Source: Microvirga pakistanensis (GTDB lineage Bacteria > Pseudomonadota > Alphaproteobacteria > Rhizobiales > Beijerinckiaceae). From it: a stretch of DNA of 64,000 bases. The stretch lies in the NCBI RefSeq assembly GCF_004458765.1, contig NZ_SPJX01000029.1, forward strand, positions 112,742 to 176,741, read 5' to 3'. The translations under genes and the position numbers were made by a program. This document shows positions 8,745-17,597 of this stretch, one piece after another; position 1 is the first letter of the stretch, and every line of letters starts with the position of its first letter. The notes under the pieces are model-generated. The model ran no database searches, was not told where the DNA came from, and worked only from the letters and a program-made list of their open reading frames with translations.

Positions 8745-9772
8745 ACGTCATGACGCCTCTTCAGCGCCCCTCCCCAATCAGCGCCAGCATCGATTTCGAT
8801 GCGGATGGGGTGCAGCACGGCTTCCTGCGCCTGCCCTACAGCCGCGACGACTCGGCTTGGGGCTCAGTGATGATCCCGATCACCGTTGTCAAGCGCGGCG
8901 ACGGACCGACCGCGCTTCTCACCGGCGGTAATCACGGCGACGAATACGAAGGTCCCGTGGCTCTCTTCGACCTTGCCCGCAGGCTCCGGGCGGATGCAGT
9001 GCAAGGACGCGTCATCATCGTGCCGGCCATGAACTACCCGGCCTTTCGTGCGGGCACCCGAACATCGCCCATCGATCGCGGAAACCTCAATCGAAGCTTC
9101 CCCGGACGTCCGGACGGCACGGTGACGGAGAAGATCGCCGATTACTTCCAACGCACGCTGCTGCCGCTCGCGGACATTGTGCTCGACTTCCACTCGGGCG
9201 GACGCACCCTCGACTTCCTGCCCTATGCGGCAGCACATGAGCTGCCCGACAAAGAGCAGGAAAAACGCTGCTTCGATGCCGTCGCGGCTTTTTCGGCACC
9301 CTATTCGATGCGGATGATCGAGATCGACGCCGTCGGCATGTACGACACGGCAGCTGAAGCGATGGGCAAGGTGTTCGTGACCACGGAACTGTCAGGCGGT
9401 GGCACGTCCTCCGCCAGGACGGTCGGCATCGCCAAGCGCGGCGTCATGAACGTGCTCAAGCACGCGGGCATCGTCGCAGGCGTGCCGGAAACCAGCCCGA
9501 CGCGCTGGCTCGACATGCCCTCCAGCGATTGCTTCCGCTTCGCGGAGGATGACGGCCTCGTCGAGTCCTGCGTCGATCTCGGCGACGTGGTGCACGTGGG
9601 CGACGTGATTGCCCGCATTCATCCTGTCGGACGAACCGGACAGGCGCCCGCCGAATATCGGGCGGCCCTCGACGGCGTTCTCGCAGCCCGGCATTTCCCC
9701 GGGCTCATCAAGACAGGCGACTGCCTCGCGGTGGTCGCAACTGTGGAGGAGAAAACTGAATCAGAGAACTGA
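8741..9772 (+). CDS. doeB: N-acetyl-diaminobutyrate deacetylase DoeB (EutE)
   Basis: A 343-residue zinc deacylase of the succinylglutamate desuccinylase/aspartoacylase family, which removes acetate from N-alpha-acetyl-diaminobutyrate to give 2,4-diaminobutyrate. Zinc ligands are visible in GNHGDEYEGP (near residues 63-72) and in VLDFHSGG near residue 147. The C-terminal beta domain ends in LIKTGDCLAVVA. ATG 8741 overlaps the doeA stop by four bases; the 758-residue frame that contains it is out of frame with known proteins before this point. Confidence 0.9.
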   Translation: MNVMTPLQRPSPISASIDFDADGVQHGFLRLPYSRDDSAWGSVMIPITVVKRGDGPTALLTGGNHGDEYEGPVALFDLARRLRADAVQGRVIIVPAMNYPAFRAGTRTSPIDRGNLNRSFPGRPDGTVTEKIADYFQRTLLPLADIVLDFHSGGRTLDFLPYAAAHELPDKEQEKRCFDAVAAFSAPYSMRMIEIDAVGMYDTAAEAMGKVFVTTELSGGGTSSARTVGIAKRGVMNVLKHAGIVAGVPETSPTRWLDMPSSDCFRFAEDDGLVESCVDLGDVVHVGDVIARIHPVGRTGQAPAEYRAALDGVLAARHFPGLIKTGDCLAVVATVEEKTESEN

Positions 9773-9850
9773 ATCAGACGCCGCCAGCGACAACGCTGCA
9801 AGCCGGGTTAACCGGCACGCGGTTCTTACAACACCAGAGGAGAAGACCTG

Positions 9851-10702
9851 ATGAAGACCATGATCCGTTACGGCGTCGCCGCTCTCGCTCTCGCGGCCGG
9901 GCTCGGGAGCGCGCAGGCGCTCACCCTTGAAGAGGTGAAGAGCGCCGGCTACATCCAGGGCGCCACGGCCAACGAGGTGCCCTACGGCTACATGAAGGAG
10001 GACGGCACCGCTGCGGGCATCGGCCCCGACGTGGCGATCGCGGTGCTCAAGCGCATGGGCGTCAACGAGGTGAACTGGACGGTGACGCCGTTCGGCACCC
10101 TCATTCCCGGCCTGAAGGCCCGCCGCTTTGCCTTCGCGGCCGCCGAGCAGAACATCTCGGCCGAGCGCTGCAAGCAGGTGACCTTCACGGAGCCGAACTC
10201 CAGCTACGGCGAAGGCCTTCTGGTGAAGAAGGGCAATCCGAAGAAGCTGACGACCTATGCCGACATCGCCAAGGATCCGTCCCTCAAGGTGGCGGTCGTC
10301 TCCGGTGCCAACAACATCGACTTCCTGCGCGCCGTCGGCGTGAAGGACAGCCAGATCGTCATCATCCAGGCCAATGCCGACGCGCCCGCGACCGTGCAAT
10401 CCCGCGTGGACGCCTATGCGGCGACGGAGCTCACCGTGTCAAAGCTCGCCGAAGGCAGCCAGAACCTCGAGCAGGTGCGTCCGTTCACGGACCCGGTGGT
10501 CGAAGGCAAGCCGGTGCGCAATTACGGTGGCTTCGCCTTCCGCCCCGAGGACAAGGAACTCCGCGACGCCTTCAATAAGGAGCTCGTCGCGTTTCGCCAG
10601 ACCGAGGAGTACCAGAAGATCCTCACGTCCTACGGCCTGAGCCCCGAGAGCATCAAGGCGGCGGCCGCCAAGAACGTGGCCGATCTCTGCGCCGGAAAGT
10701 AA
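9851..10702 (+). CDS. ehuB: Ectoine/hydroxyectoine ABC transporter substrate-binding protein EhuB
   Basis: A 283-residue periplasmic binding protein of the polar amino acid type (family 3). A signal peptide of about 23 residues ends at the AQA cleavage site (ALALAAGLGSAQA). The mature part carries PYGYMKEDGTAAGIGPDVA and the hinge GTLIPGLKARRFAFAAAEQN. A GGAGAAG ribosome site precedes the start. It delivers ectoines to EhuCD. A 14-bp stem-loop follows immediately, which probably raises its level over the permeases. Confidence 0.9.
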   Translation: MKTMIRYGVAALALAAGLGSAQALTLEEVKSAGYIQGATANEVPYGYMKEDGTAAGIGPDVAIAVLKRMGVNEVNWTVTPFGTLIPGLKARRFAFAAAEQNISAERCKQVTFTEPNSSYGEGLLVKKGNPKKLTTYADIAKDPSLKVAVVSGANNIDFLRAVGVKDSQIVIIQANADAPATVQSRVDAYAATELTVSKLAEGSQNLEQVRPFTDPVVEGKPVRNYGGFAFRPEDKELRDAFNKELVAFRQTEEYQKILTSYGLSPESIKAAAAKNVADLCAGK

Positions 10703-10720
10703 TCCGCGCATCGCTCGAAC

Positions 10721-10754
10721 CATCCGGCCGGGGCACGCCCGCCCCGGCCGGATG
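10721..10754 (+). terminator. Strong stem-loop between ehuB and ehuC
   Basis: A perfect 14-bp inverted repeat (10721-10734 and 10741-10754, arms rich in CCGGCCGGGGC) encloses a 6-base loop. No T-run follows. In binding-protein-dependent transport operons such hairpins stabilise the upstream mRNA, so that the binding protein is made in excess, or act as partial terminators. The structure is seen directly; the role is inferred from this arrangement. Confidence 0.7.
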
Positions 10755-10777
10755 AACGCCCGTCAGGAGTTCCGACG

Positions 10778-11443
10778 ATGACTTGGATGCAATATCTGCC
10801 CCCCCTGCTGAAGGGCGCGCAGGTGACGGTGATGATCTCGCTGTCCTCGATCGCCATCGGGGCGATCCTGGCATTCGCCGCCGGCATTGCACGCACTTCG
10901 AGCAACCCGATCCTGTCGGGCATCGCCTTCGTCTATATCGTGCTGTTTCGCGGCACGCCGCTTCTCGTCCAGCTGTTCTGGTTCTACTACGCGCTGCCCC
11001 TGATCGGGATCTCGTTCGATCCGATCACCACGGGCATTATGACGCTGTCGCTTCTCACCGGCGCGTTCGGCGCCGAGGTGGTGCGCGGAGCGCTGCTCGC
11101 GGTGCCCCACACCCAGCTCGAGGCGGCGCGGGCGCTCAATTTCAGCAAGAGCTACACGCTCTGGCATATTTCGATGCCCCAGGCCGTCATCGAGATGATG
11201 CCGGCCTTCGGCAACCTCGCCATCCAGAACCTCAAGGACACGGCCCTGGTCTCGCTGATCTCCATCGCCGACCTGACCTTCCAGGCGCAGTCGATGCGCA
11301 ACATCACGCTGGACAGCGCCACGGTCTACACCCTGACGCTGCTCGGCTACTTCATCATCGCGCTGTGCATCATGCTGATCGTGCGCTTCATCGAGATGAA
11401 GCTGAGACGCGGACCCGCTTTTCCCCGGAGCGCCCATTCATGA
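10778..11443 (+). CDS. ehuC: Ectoine ABC transporter permease EhuC
   Basis: A 221-residue inner-membrane permease of the HisMQ family. Hydrophobic segments start near residues 15, 55 and 85 and recur near the C-terminus. The family motif RGTPLLVQLFWFYYALP is near residues 57-73, and the EAA loop lies in EAARALNFSKSYTLWHISMP near residues 119-138. A clear GGAG lies before the start. The end overlaps the next permease by four bases. It forms the ectoine channel with EhuD. Confidence 0.9.
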   Translation: MTWMQYLPPLLKGAQVTVMISLSSIAIGAILAFAAGIARTSSNPILSGIAFVYIVLFRGTPLLVQLFWFYYALPLIGISFDPITTGIMTLSLLTGAFGAEVVRGALLAVPHTQLEAARALNFSKSYTLWHISMPQAVIEMMPAFGNLAIQNLKDTALVSLISIADLTFQAQSMRNITLDSATVYTLTLLGYFIIALCIMLIVRFIEMKLRRGPAFPRSAHS

Positions 11444-12132
11444 TGTACGGTTACGCCTGGGACACCACGACGCCGCTGACCTTCGCGATCTCCATTCTGC
11501 CGATCCTCGGCATCGGCCTCTTGGTGACCCTCCAGGCGGCGGCGGTCGGCTATGCGATCGCCCTCGTTCTCGGCCTGGTGCTGGCGCTCCTGCGCCGCAG
11601 CCGGTTCAAGGTCGTCTCCTGGACGGTGGCGGGCTTCACCGAGTTCGTGCGCGACACGCCGCTCCTGGTGCAGCTCTTCTTCCTCTATTACGTCCTGCCC
11701 GATTTCGGGATCGTGCTGCCGGCCTTCATGACCGGAGCGCTGGCGCTTGGGCTGCAATACTCCGCCTATACGTCCGAGGTCTATCGCGGCGGCATCGAGG
11801 CGGTGCCGCGCGGCCAGTGGGAGGCCGCGACGGCGCTCAACATGACGCGCCTCCAGACCTACCGCGACATCGTCGTGCCGCAGATGATCCCGCGCATCGT
11901 GCCGGCGCTCGGGAACTATCTCGTGTCGATGCTGAAGGAGACGCCGGTTCTCTCCGTCGTGACGGTGCTCGACATGCTGGGTCTCGCCAACATGATCGGC
12001 GAGCGGACCTTCGAGTATCTCGTGCCGCTTTCAATGGTCGGCCTGATCTTCCTTCCGATGACTCTCATCTGCTCGGCCCTCATCTACGCGATCGAGAGGG
12101 CCCTGCCCAAAAGTGGGATTCCGCTGCGATGA
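11440..12132 (+). CDS. ehuD: Ectoine ABC transporter permease EhuD
   Basis: A 230-residue HisMQ-type permease and partner of EhuC. It carries RDTPLLVQLFFLYYVLP near residue 70 and the EAA loop WEAATALNMTRLQTYRDIVV near residues 127-146. The start is a double ATG at 11440/11443, the first overlapping the ehuC stop. The 3' end overlaps ehuA by four bases. The gene order here is B-C-D-A, rather than A-B-C-D as described for Sinorhizobium. Confidence 0.9.
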   Translation: MMYGYAWDTTTPLTFAISILPILGIGLLVTLQAAAVGYAIALVLGLVLALLRRSRFKVVSWTVAGFTEFVRDTPLLVQLFFLYYVLPDFGIVLPAFMTGALALGLQYSAYTSEVYRGGIEAVPRGQWEAATALNMTRLQTYRDIVVPQMIPRIVPALGNYLVSMLKETPVLSVVTVLDMLGLANMIGERTFEYLVPLSMVGLIFLPMTLICSALIYAIERALPKSGIPLR

Positions 12133-12932
12133 ACCCGATTATCCGCTTTGAGAACGTCACGAAGCGCTTCGGTGCGCTCACCGTGCTCGACAATTTCAAC
12201 TTCGAGGTCCGGCGCGGCGAGAAGGTGACCCTGATCGGCCCGTCGGGATCCGGGAAGTCCACCGTCCTGCGCATCTTGATGACGCTGGAGCCTTTCCAGG
12301 AGGGTCTCCTGGAGATCGACGGGATAAGCTACCACGAGCCCGGTGGCCGCGGTCCTTTCAAGGCGAGTGAAACGCACCTTCACAAGATCCGCAGCAATGT
12401 TGGCATGGTGTTTCAGAGCTTCAATCTGTTCCCGCACATGACCGTACTGCGCAATGTGGTTGAGGCTCCAGTCGCTGTCCTAAAGATGAATCGGGGGGAG
12501 GCGGAAAGCCGCGCCACTGAACTTCTGCGCATGGTTGGGCTCTCCGACAAGAAGGATCACTTCCCGAGCCAGCTCTCCGGCGGCCAGCAGCAGCGCGTGG
12601 CGATCGCCCGCGCGCTCGCCATGCGTCCGCGCGTGCTCCTGTTCGACGAACCGACCTCCGCGCTCGACCCGCAACTCGTCGGCGAGGTTCTTGGCGTCAT
12701 TCGCGATCTCGCGCACGAGCACGACCTGACGATGCTACTCGTCACGCACGAGATGCGCTTTGCCCGGGAGGTATCGGACCGGGTCTGCTTCTTCGACAGG
12801 GGCCGCATCGTCGAGCAGGACGAACCGGAGCGCTTCTTCAGTAACCCGCAGCAGCCCCGGACTCGGGAATTTCTGAGCTCCATTCTGGGCGAGCAGGAGC
12901 AAATGCGAGAAAGTCTCCGCTGCGCCCAGTAA
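12129..12932 (+). CDS. ehuA: Ectoine ABC transporter ATP-binding protein EhuA
   Basis: A 267-residue ATPase of the polar amino acid importer type. Walker A GPSGSGKS is near residue 37, the signature LSGGQQQR near residue 148, Walker B VLLFDEPTSALDP and the switch histidine in VTHEM. It energises EhuBCD. ATG 12129 overlaps the ehuD stop, and residues from MNPIIRFENVTKRFG agree with the family start. Confidence 0.92.
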   Translation: MNPIIRFENVTKRFGALTVLDNFNFEVRRGEKVTLIGPSGSGKSTVLRILMTLEPFQEGLLEIDGISYHEPGGRGPFKASETHLHKIRSNVGMVFQSFNLFPHMTVLRNVVEAPVAVLKMNRGEAESRATELLRMVGLSDKKDHFPSQLSGGQQQRVAIARALAMRPRVLLFDEPTSALDPQLVGEVLGVIRDLAHEHDLTMLLVTHEMRFAREVSDRVCFFDRGRIVEQDEPERFFSNPQQPRTREFLSSILGEQEQMRESLRCAQ

Positions 12933-12935
12933 AAA

Positions 12936-12981
12936 CCGAGACATTCTCTGCCCGTCCCTCGAAGAACCGACATTGTCTCGG
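12936..12981. repeat. Interrupted 8-bp inverted repeat between ehuA and doeC
   Basis: CCGAGACA (12936-12943) and TGTCTCGG (12974-12981) are perfect inverted copies 30 bases apart, in the 98-base gap before doeC. The pair could be a weak terminator, or half-sites for a regulator giving doeCD separate control. There is no T-run after it. Confidence 0.4.
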
Positions 12982-13030
12982 CCTCGGAGGCGGTAGCCTT
13001 CCCTCGATCATCTTCCGAGGAGGACGACGC

Positions 13031-14542
13031 ATGAACGCAATGACAGAGACCACCGCTCCCATACCTGTCAACAGGGATATCCACCCGGCGCTGAGCCGCC
13101 TTCGGGATCCCAGCCTGCTCCGTGAAATGGCCTATATCGACGGGCGCTGGGTGGCGGCTTCGGGCGATACCCGCTTCGAGGTCAACGATCCGGCGACGGG
13201 CCTGAACGTCGCCCGCGTGTCGCGCCTCGGCTCGGATGAGGCGCGACAGGCCGTCGATGCCGCCGCCCGTGCGTTCCCCACATGGAAGGCCCTGCTGCCG
13301 CAGGAGCGGGCCGCACGCCTGCGTGCCTGGCATGCGCTCATTCTGGAGGCCCTCGATGATCTCGCCCTGATCATGACCCTCGAACAGGGAAAGCCTCTTG
13401 CTGAATCGAGGGGCGAAATCGCCTATGCCGCCTCGTTCGTGGAATGGTATGCCGAAGAGGCCAAGCGCCTGAACGTGGAGAGCGTCACGAGTCACCTGCC
13501 TGGCGCCGAGATGCTGGTGCGCCGCGAGGCCCTCGGCGTGGCGGCGCTGCTCACGCCGTGGAACTTCCCGTCGGCCATGCTGACCCGCAAGGCGGCGGCC
13601 GCGCTCGCCGCAGGCTGCACGGTGGTGGCCCACCCCTCCTCCTACACGCCTCTCTCCGCGCTCGCGCTGGCGGAGCTCGCCGAACGGGCGGGCTTGCCGC
13701 GCGGCGTCTTCAACATCGTGACGGGCGATGCCGAACCCATCGCCAACCGCTTCTGCGATGACGAGCGCGTGCGTGTCGTCAGCTTCACGGGCTCGACGGA
13801 GATCGGGCGAAAGATTGCGGCACGCTGCGCGTCCACCATGAAGCGCCTCGTGATGGAGCTGGGCGGCCACGCCCCGCTAATCGTGTTCGACGATGTCAGT
13901 CTCGATAAGGCGGTCGCGATCGCCATGGCGGCGAAGTTCGCAACATCCGGGCAGGACTGCCTTGCCGCCAACCGCATCTATGTCCAGCGCGGGATCTACC
14001 AGGCGTTCTGCGAAGCCTTCGGCCGGCGCATCGCTGGGCTGAAGGTTGGACCAGGCCTGGAGGTCGACGCGGAGATCGGCCCGCTCATGCATGCCAACGC
14101 CGTAACCAAGGCACAGGCGCAGGTGGCAGACGCCCTCGCCCATGGCGCCCGCCGCCTCACGGCGGACGATGATGCTCCGGGACCGCACTTCGTGACGCCG
14201 ACCCTGCTGGCGGACGTGCCGGATGACGCGCTCATCATGCGCGAGGAGACCTTCGCGCCGATCGCCGCCGTGACGCCGTTCGACACCGAGGATGAGGTGG
14301 TGGCGCGGGCGAACGCGATAGAGTATGGCCTTGTTGCTTATGTGGCCACCGAAAACGGCGCGCGCGCCCTGCGGCTCTGCCGGGCCCTCGAGTACGGAAT
14401 GGTGGCGATCAACCGTGTGAAGATCACCGGCGCTCCGATTCCGTTCGGCGGCATAAAACAGTCGGGCCTCGGTCGCGAGGGATCGCGCCACGGCCTCGAA
14501 GCCTTCACCGACCTGAAATACCTTTGCATCGACGTACAATGA
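13031..14542 (+). CDS. doeC: Aldehyde dehydrogenase DoeC (aspartate-semialdehyde oxidation)
   Basis: A 503-residue NAD(P)-dependent aldehyde dehydrogenase. The catalytic Cys is in SGQDCLAANR near residue 306, the general-base Glu in MELGGHAPLI near residue 276, and the cofactor loop in FTGSTEIG near residue 252. In the Doe pathway it oxidises aspartate semialdehyde from DoeD to aspartate. A GAGGAGG site precedes the ATG. Succinate-semialdehyde dehydrogenases look alike; the assignment rests on its place beside doeD. Confidence 0.85.
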   Translation: MNAMTETTAPIPVNRDIHPALSRLRDPSLLREMAYIDGRWVAASGDTRFEVNDPATGLNVARVSRLGSDEARQAVDAAARAFPTWKALLPQERAARLRAWHALILEALDDLALIMTLEQGKPLAESRGEIAYAASFVEWYAEEAKRLNVESVTSHLPGAEMLVRREALGVAALLTPWNFPSAMLTRKAAAALAAGCTVVAHPSSYTPLSALALAELAERAGLPRGVFNIVTGDAEPIANRFCDDERVRVVSFTGSTEIGRKIAARCASTMKRLVMELGGHAPLIVFDDVSLDKAVAIAMAAKFATSGQDCLAANRIYVQRGIYQAFCEAFGRRIAGLKVGPGLEVDAEIGPLMHANAVTKAQAQVADALAHGARRLTADDDAPGPHFVTPTLLADVPDDALIMREETFAPIAAVTPFDTEDEVVARANAIEYGLVAYVATENGARALRLCRALEYGMVAINRVKITGAPIPFGGIKQSGLGREGSRHGLEAFTDLKYLCIDVQ

Positions 14543-14555
14543 TCCGGAGCCAGAC

Positions 14556-15947
14556 ATGCTGAACGAAGCGAACAACCTCGATAACCAACTCGACGCCTGG
14601 GACCGGGATCACTTCTTTCATCCCTCCACCCACATGGCCCAGCATGCGCGCGGAGAAACGCCCAACCGCATCATTACTGGCGGCGAGGGCGTCTACATCG
14701 TTGACCGTCACGGAAAGCGCAGTCTCGATGCCTTTGCGGGCCTCTATTGCGTGAATGTCGGCTACGGCCGCACCAAGATTACGGACGCCATCGCTGCACA
14801 GGCCGCCGCCCTACCCTATTACCATGCTTATGTCGGCCACGGCTCCGAACCGTCAATCCGTCTGGCGAAGATGATCATCGACCGCGCGCCGAAAGGCATG
14901 AGCCGCGTGTTCTTCGGCCTCTCCGGCTCGGACGCCAACGAGACAAATATCAAGCTCGTCTGGTACATGAACAATGTGCTGGGACGGCCAGAGAAGAAGA
15001 AGATCATCTCGCGCTGGCGCGGCTACCACGGCTCCGGTCTGATGAGCGGCAGCCTGACGGGCCTGGCCGCCTTCCACAATCTGTTTGACCTGCCGCGCGC
15101 GCCGATACTGCACACGGAAGCCCCCTACTACTTCCGCCGCCCTGACCGCGCCATGAGCGAGGAGCAGTTCTCGCAATTCTGCGCCGACAAGCTCGAGGAG
15201 ATGATCCAGGCCGAGGGCCCGGAAACGATCGCGGCCTTCATCGGCGAGCCGGTGCTCGGCACAGGCGGCATCGTGCCCCCACCGAAGGGCTACTGGGAGA
15301 AGATCCAGGCCGTTCTTGAAAAGTATGACATCCTGCTCATCGCGGACGAGGTTATTACCGGCTTCGGACGCCTCGGCACCATGTTTGGCTCCGATCACTA
15401 CGGAATTAAGCCGGACCTCATCACCATTGCCAAAGGCCTGACCTCAGCTTACGCGCCGCTCTCCGGGGTGATCGTGTCCGAGAAGGTCTGGCGCGTGCTG
15501 GAGCAGGGATCCGACACCTACGGCGCTATCGGCCACGGCTGGACCTACTCGTCTCATCCGCTCTGCGCCGCAGCCGGCGTGGCCAATCTCGAAGTCGTCG
15601 ACGAACTTGATATCGTCAACAATGCCCGCGAGGTCGGCGCTTATTTCATCAAGGCGTTGAAAGACTCCGTCCTCGCCAACCGCTTCGTCGGCGAGGTGCG
15701 CGGCGAAGGCTTGATGGCCGCCATCGAGTTCGTGCGCGACCGCGACGACCGTGTGTTCTTCGATGCCTCCGAGAAGGTTGGCCCGCGTATCACGGCAGCC
15801 CTGCTTGAGCGGGGCGTCATCGGTCGCGCCATGCCGCAGGGCGACATCCTCGGCTTTGCTCCGCCGCTCTGCCTGACGCGGGACGAAGCCGATACGATCG
15901 TGTCCGCCACCAAGGACGCAGTGGAAGCCGTGACTGCCACTCTCTGA
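14556..15947 (+). CDS. doeD: Diaminobutyrate transaminase DoeD
   Basis: A 463-residue class III PLP aminotransferase. The PLP lysine is in TIAKGLTSAYAPLSG near residue 293, and the cofactor Asp is in ADEVITGFGR near residue 264. In ectoine breakdown it moves the terminal amino group of 2,4-diaminobutyrate to give aspartate semialdehyde for DoeC. It lies 13 bases after doeC and is followed by a terminator-like hairpin. Confidence 0.87.
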   Translation: MLNEANNLDNQLDAWDRDHFFHPSTHMAQHARGETPNRIITGGEGVYIVDRHGKRSLDAFAGLYCVNVGYGRTKITDAIAAQAAALPYYHAYVGHGSEPSIRLAKMIIDRAPKGMSRVFFGLSGSDANETNIKLVWYMNNVLGRPEKKKIISRWRGYHGSGLMSGSLTGLAAFHNLFDLPRAPILHTEAPYYFRRPDRAMSEEQFSQFCADKLEEMIQAEGPETIAAFIGEPVLGTGGIVPPPKGYWEKIQAVLEKYDILLIADEVITGFGRLGTMFGSDHYGIKPDLITIAKGLTSAYAPLSGVIVSEKVWRVLEQGSDTYGAIGHGWTYSSHPLCAAAGVANLEVVDELDIVNNAREVGAYFIKALKDSVLANRFVGEVRGEGLMAAIEFVRDRDDRVFFDASEKVGPRITAALLERGVIGRAMPQGDILGFAPPLCLTRDEADTIVSATKDAVEAVTATL

Positions 15948-15963
15948 GCCATCGGAAAATCGC

Positions 15964-15996
15964 CCGGCCCTGGAACGATGTGTCGGGCCGGATGCT
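15964..15996 (+). terminator. Terminator-like hairpin after doeD
   Basis: CCGGCCC (15964-15970) pairs with GGGCCGG (15985-15991) across a 14-base loop. The T-rich stretch atgctttctttcc follows. It probably ends part of the transcription from the ectoine operon before the M20 gene. Confidence 0.5.
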
Positions 15997-16129
15997 TTCT
16001 TTCCGAGCAGATCGAGCGAAAAGCCGGTTCCGCTTGCGGGAACGATAGGACAATTGACGCCGCCATGCGATGGCGTCACTGGATGCCGCAGTTCTTTCAG
16101 CTCGAGTTTTCGTTCGATAGGATCTCGCA

Positions 16130-17515
16130 TTGAGCACAACAGTCCCAACCGATGATTCTTCACCGGCAAGCTCCCTTTCAGTAGCCGACCGTGAGCGCAT
16201 TCTTGCCGCCGTTGACAGGGCCTTCGACGCGCAGGTCAAATTTCTCTCGGACCTGGTCCGCTGCGTCTCGCTGCGGGGACAGGAAGCGGAGGTCCAGGCA
16301 CTCGTCGAAGCGGCGCTTCTGGAACGGGGATATGACGTCGGTCGCCAACTGCTCGATCCGTCACTCATCGGAAAGCATCCGGCTTTTTCCCCGGCAACGG
16401 TCAGCTATGAGAATTTCTGGAACGTGATCGGAATCCGCGAACCCCCGACCACGCATGGCCGATCCCTCATCCTGAACGCTCATGTCGATATCGTGCCCAC
16501 GGGCGATCCGAAGCGTTGGCGATATCCTCCCTTCGAGCCGACGCAAGACGGCGAGTGGCTCTATGGCCGCGGCGCCGGAGACATGAAGGCGGGATTGTCC
16601 GCGGTGATCTTCGCGCTTGATGCGATCAATGCCGCAGGGCTCGAACTGACCGCTCCCGTCCAGATCCATTCGGTCGTGGAGGAGGAGATTACCGGGAATG
16701 GAGCCGCGATGGCGTTGGCCAGCGGCAAAGGTGCCGACGCGGTGCTGATCCCGGAGCCAACCGACGAAAAGCTCGTCCGCGCCAATTCCGGCGTGATCAA
16801 ATTCGAAGTTTCGATCGACGGCACTCCTGCCCACCCGCGCGAGGTCAGTGGGGGCGTGAGCGCGCTTGATGCAGCCATGCGGCTCATCGAGCTTTTGCGT
16901 CAGCTCGAGACCCGCTGGAATGAGGAACGGGCGACGAAGCCGTTCTTCGACAACGTGGACAACCCCGCAGCCCTGACGATTGGAACAATCAATGGCGGCG
17001 AGTGGATCGCATCGGTTCCTTCGTCCTGCCGGTTCGAGGGACGCATCGGCTTTTATCCCGGCGATGACCCGCATGAGCGTGTGAAGGAATTCGAAGCATT
17101 TGTCGCTACTGCGGCAGCTAACGATCCCATGCTAAAGCGCTGCCCACCCCCGATTGTGGAGTGGGTTGGTGTCGTGCATGCGGGCTACACCCTTGCCCCG
17201 GGCTCGGATGCTGAGGCTGTCCTGACTGAGGCTCACGCAGATGCTAATGCGCCCGATGCCTCGCCCTTACAGTCCTATGTCATGGCCTGCTATCTCGATG
17301 CCGCTGTCTATTCCGTCCACGGGAAAATTCCCTCTCTGGTCTACGGGCCCGTTGCGGAGAACATCCATGCCATCGACGAGCGTGTATCTCTTCCTTCCTT
17401 ACGGCGTGTGACGAAGGCGATCGCTTTGTTCGCAGCGTCGTGGTGCGGCGTTCGCCCAGCAGAGACCGCGATTGGCCTCACTCCCGCAGGCCTTCAATCG
17501 GGCCTTTCCGACTAA
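16130..17515 (+). CDS. ArgE/DapE-type M20 deacylase linked to the ectoine locus
   Basis: A 461-residue M20 zinc hydrolase. Metal ligands are visible in LNAHVDIVP (near residue 123), GRGAGDMKAG (near residue 150) and the VVEEEITGNG loop near residue 184 with the catalytic Glu. A dimerisation domain follows. The start is TTG 16130, placed behind a GGAT box. ArgE/DapE-type deacylases are often found in ectoine clusters, so it may remove acyl groups from a ring-opening isomer, but the substrate is unknown. The family also covers acetylornithine and succinyl-diaminopimelate hydrolases. Confidence 0.8.
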   Translation: MSTTVPTDDSSPASSLSVADRERILAAVDRAFDAQVKFLSDLVRCVSLRGQEAEVQALVEAALLERGYDVGRQLLDPSLIGKHPAFSPATVSYENFWNVIGIREPPTTHGRSLILNAHVDIVPTGDPKRWRYPPFEPTQDGEWLYGRGAGDMKAGLSAVIFALDAINAAGLELTAPVQIHSVVEEEITGNGAAMALASGKGADAVLIPEPTDEKLVRANSGVIKFEVSIDGTPAHPREVSGGVSALDAAMRLIELLRQLETRWNEERATKPFFDNVDNPAALTIGTINGGEWIASVPSSCRFEGRIGFYPGDDPHERVKEFEAFVATAAANDPMLKRCPPPIVEWVGVVHAGYTLAPGSDAEAVLTEAHADANAPDASPLQSYVMACYLDAAVYSVHGKIPSLVYGPVAENIHAIDERVSLPSLRRVTKAIALFAASWCGVRPAETAIGLTPAGLQSGLSD

Positions 17516-17555
17516 GGCCGAGCTTGAGTGATAGGAAGCACGACATATGCAATCA

Positions 17556-17593
17556 GAGCCCGCCAGTCCTCACCAAGATCTGGCGGGCTCTTT
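17556..17593. terminator. Rho-independent terminator closing the ectoine locus
   Basis: GAGCCCGCCAG (17556-17566) and CTGGCGGGCTC (17580-17590) form a perfect 11-bp stem with a 13-base loop, followed by TTT. It lies between convergent genes and ends 8 bases before the stop of the minus-strand esterase, so it may serve both directions. Confidence 0.85.
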
Positions 17594-17597
17594 GTGC

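Noticed and set aside
12557..13870. 437-codon antisense frame over ehuA and doeC
   Set aside because: It covers two well-supported genes on the other strand and has no family motifs; it is a product of GC-rich codon bias.
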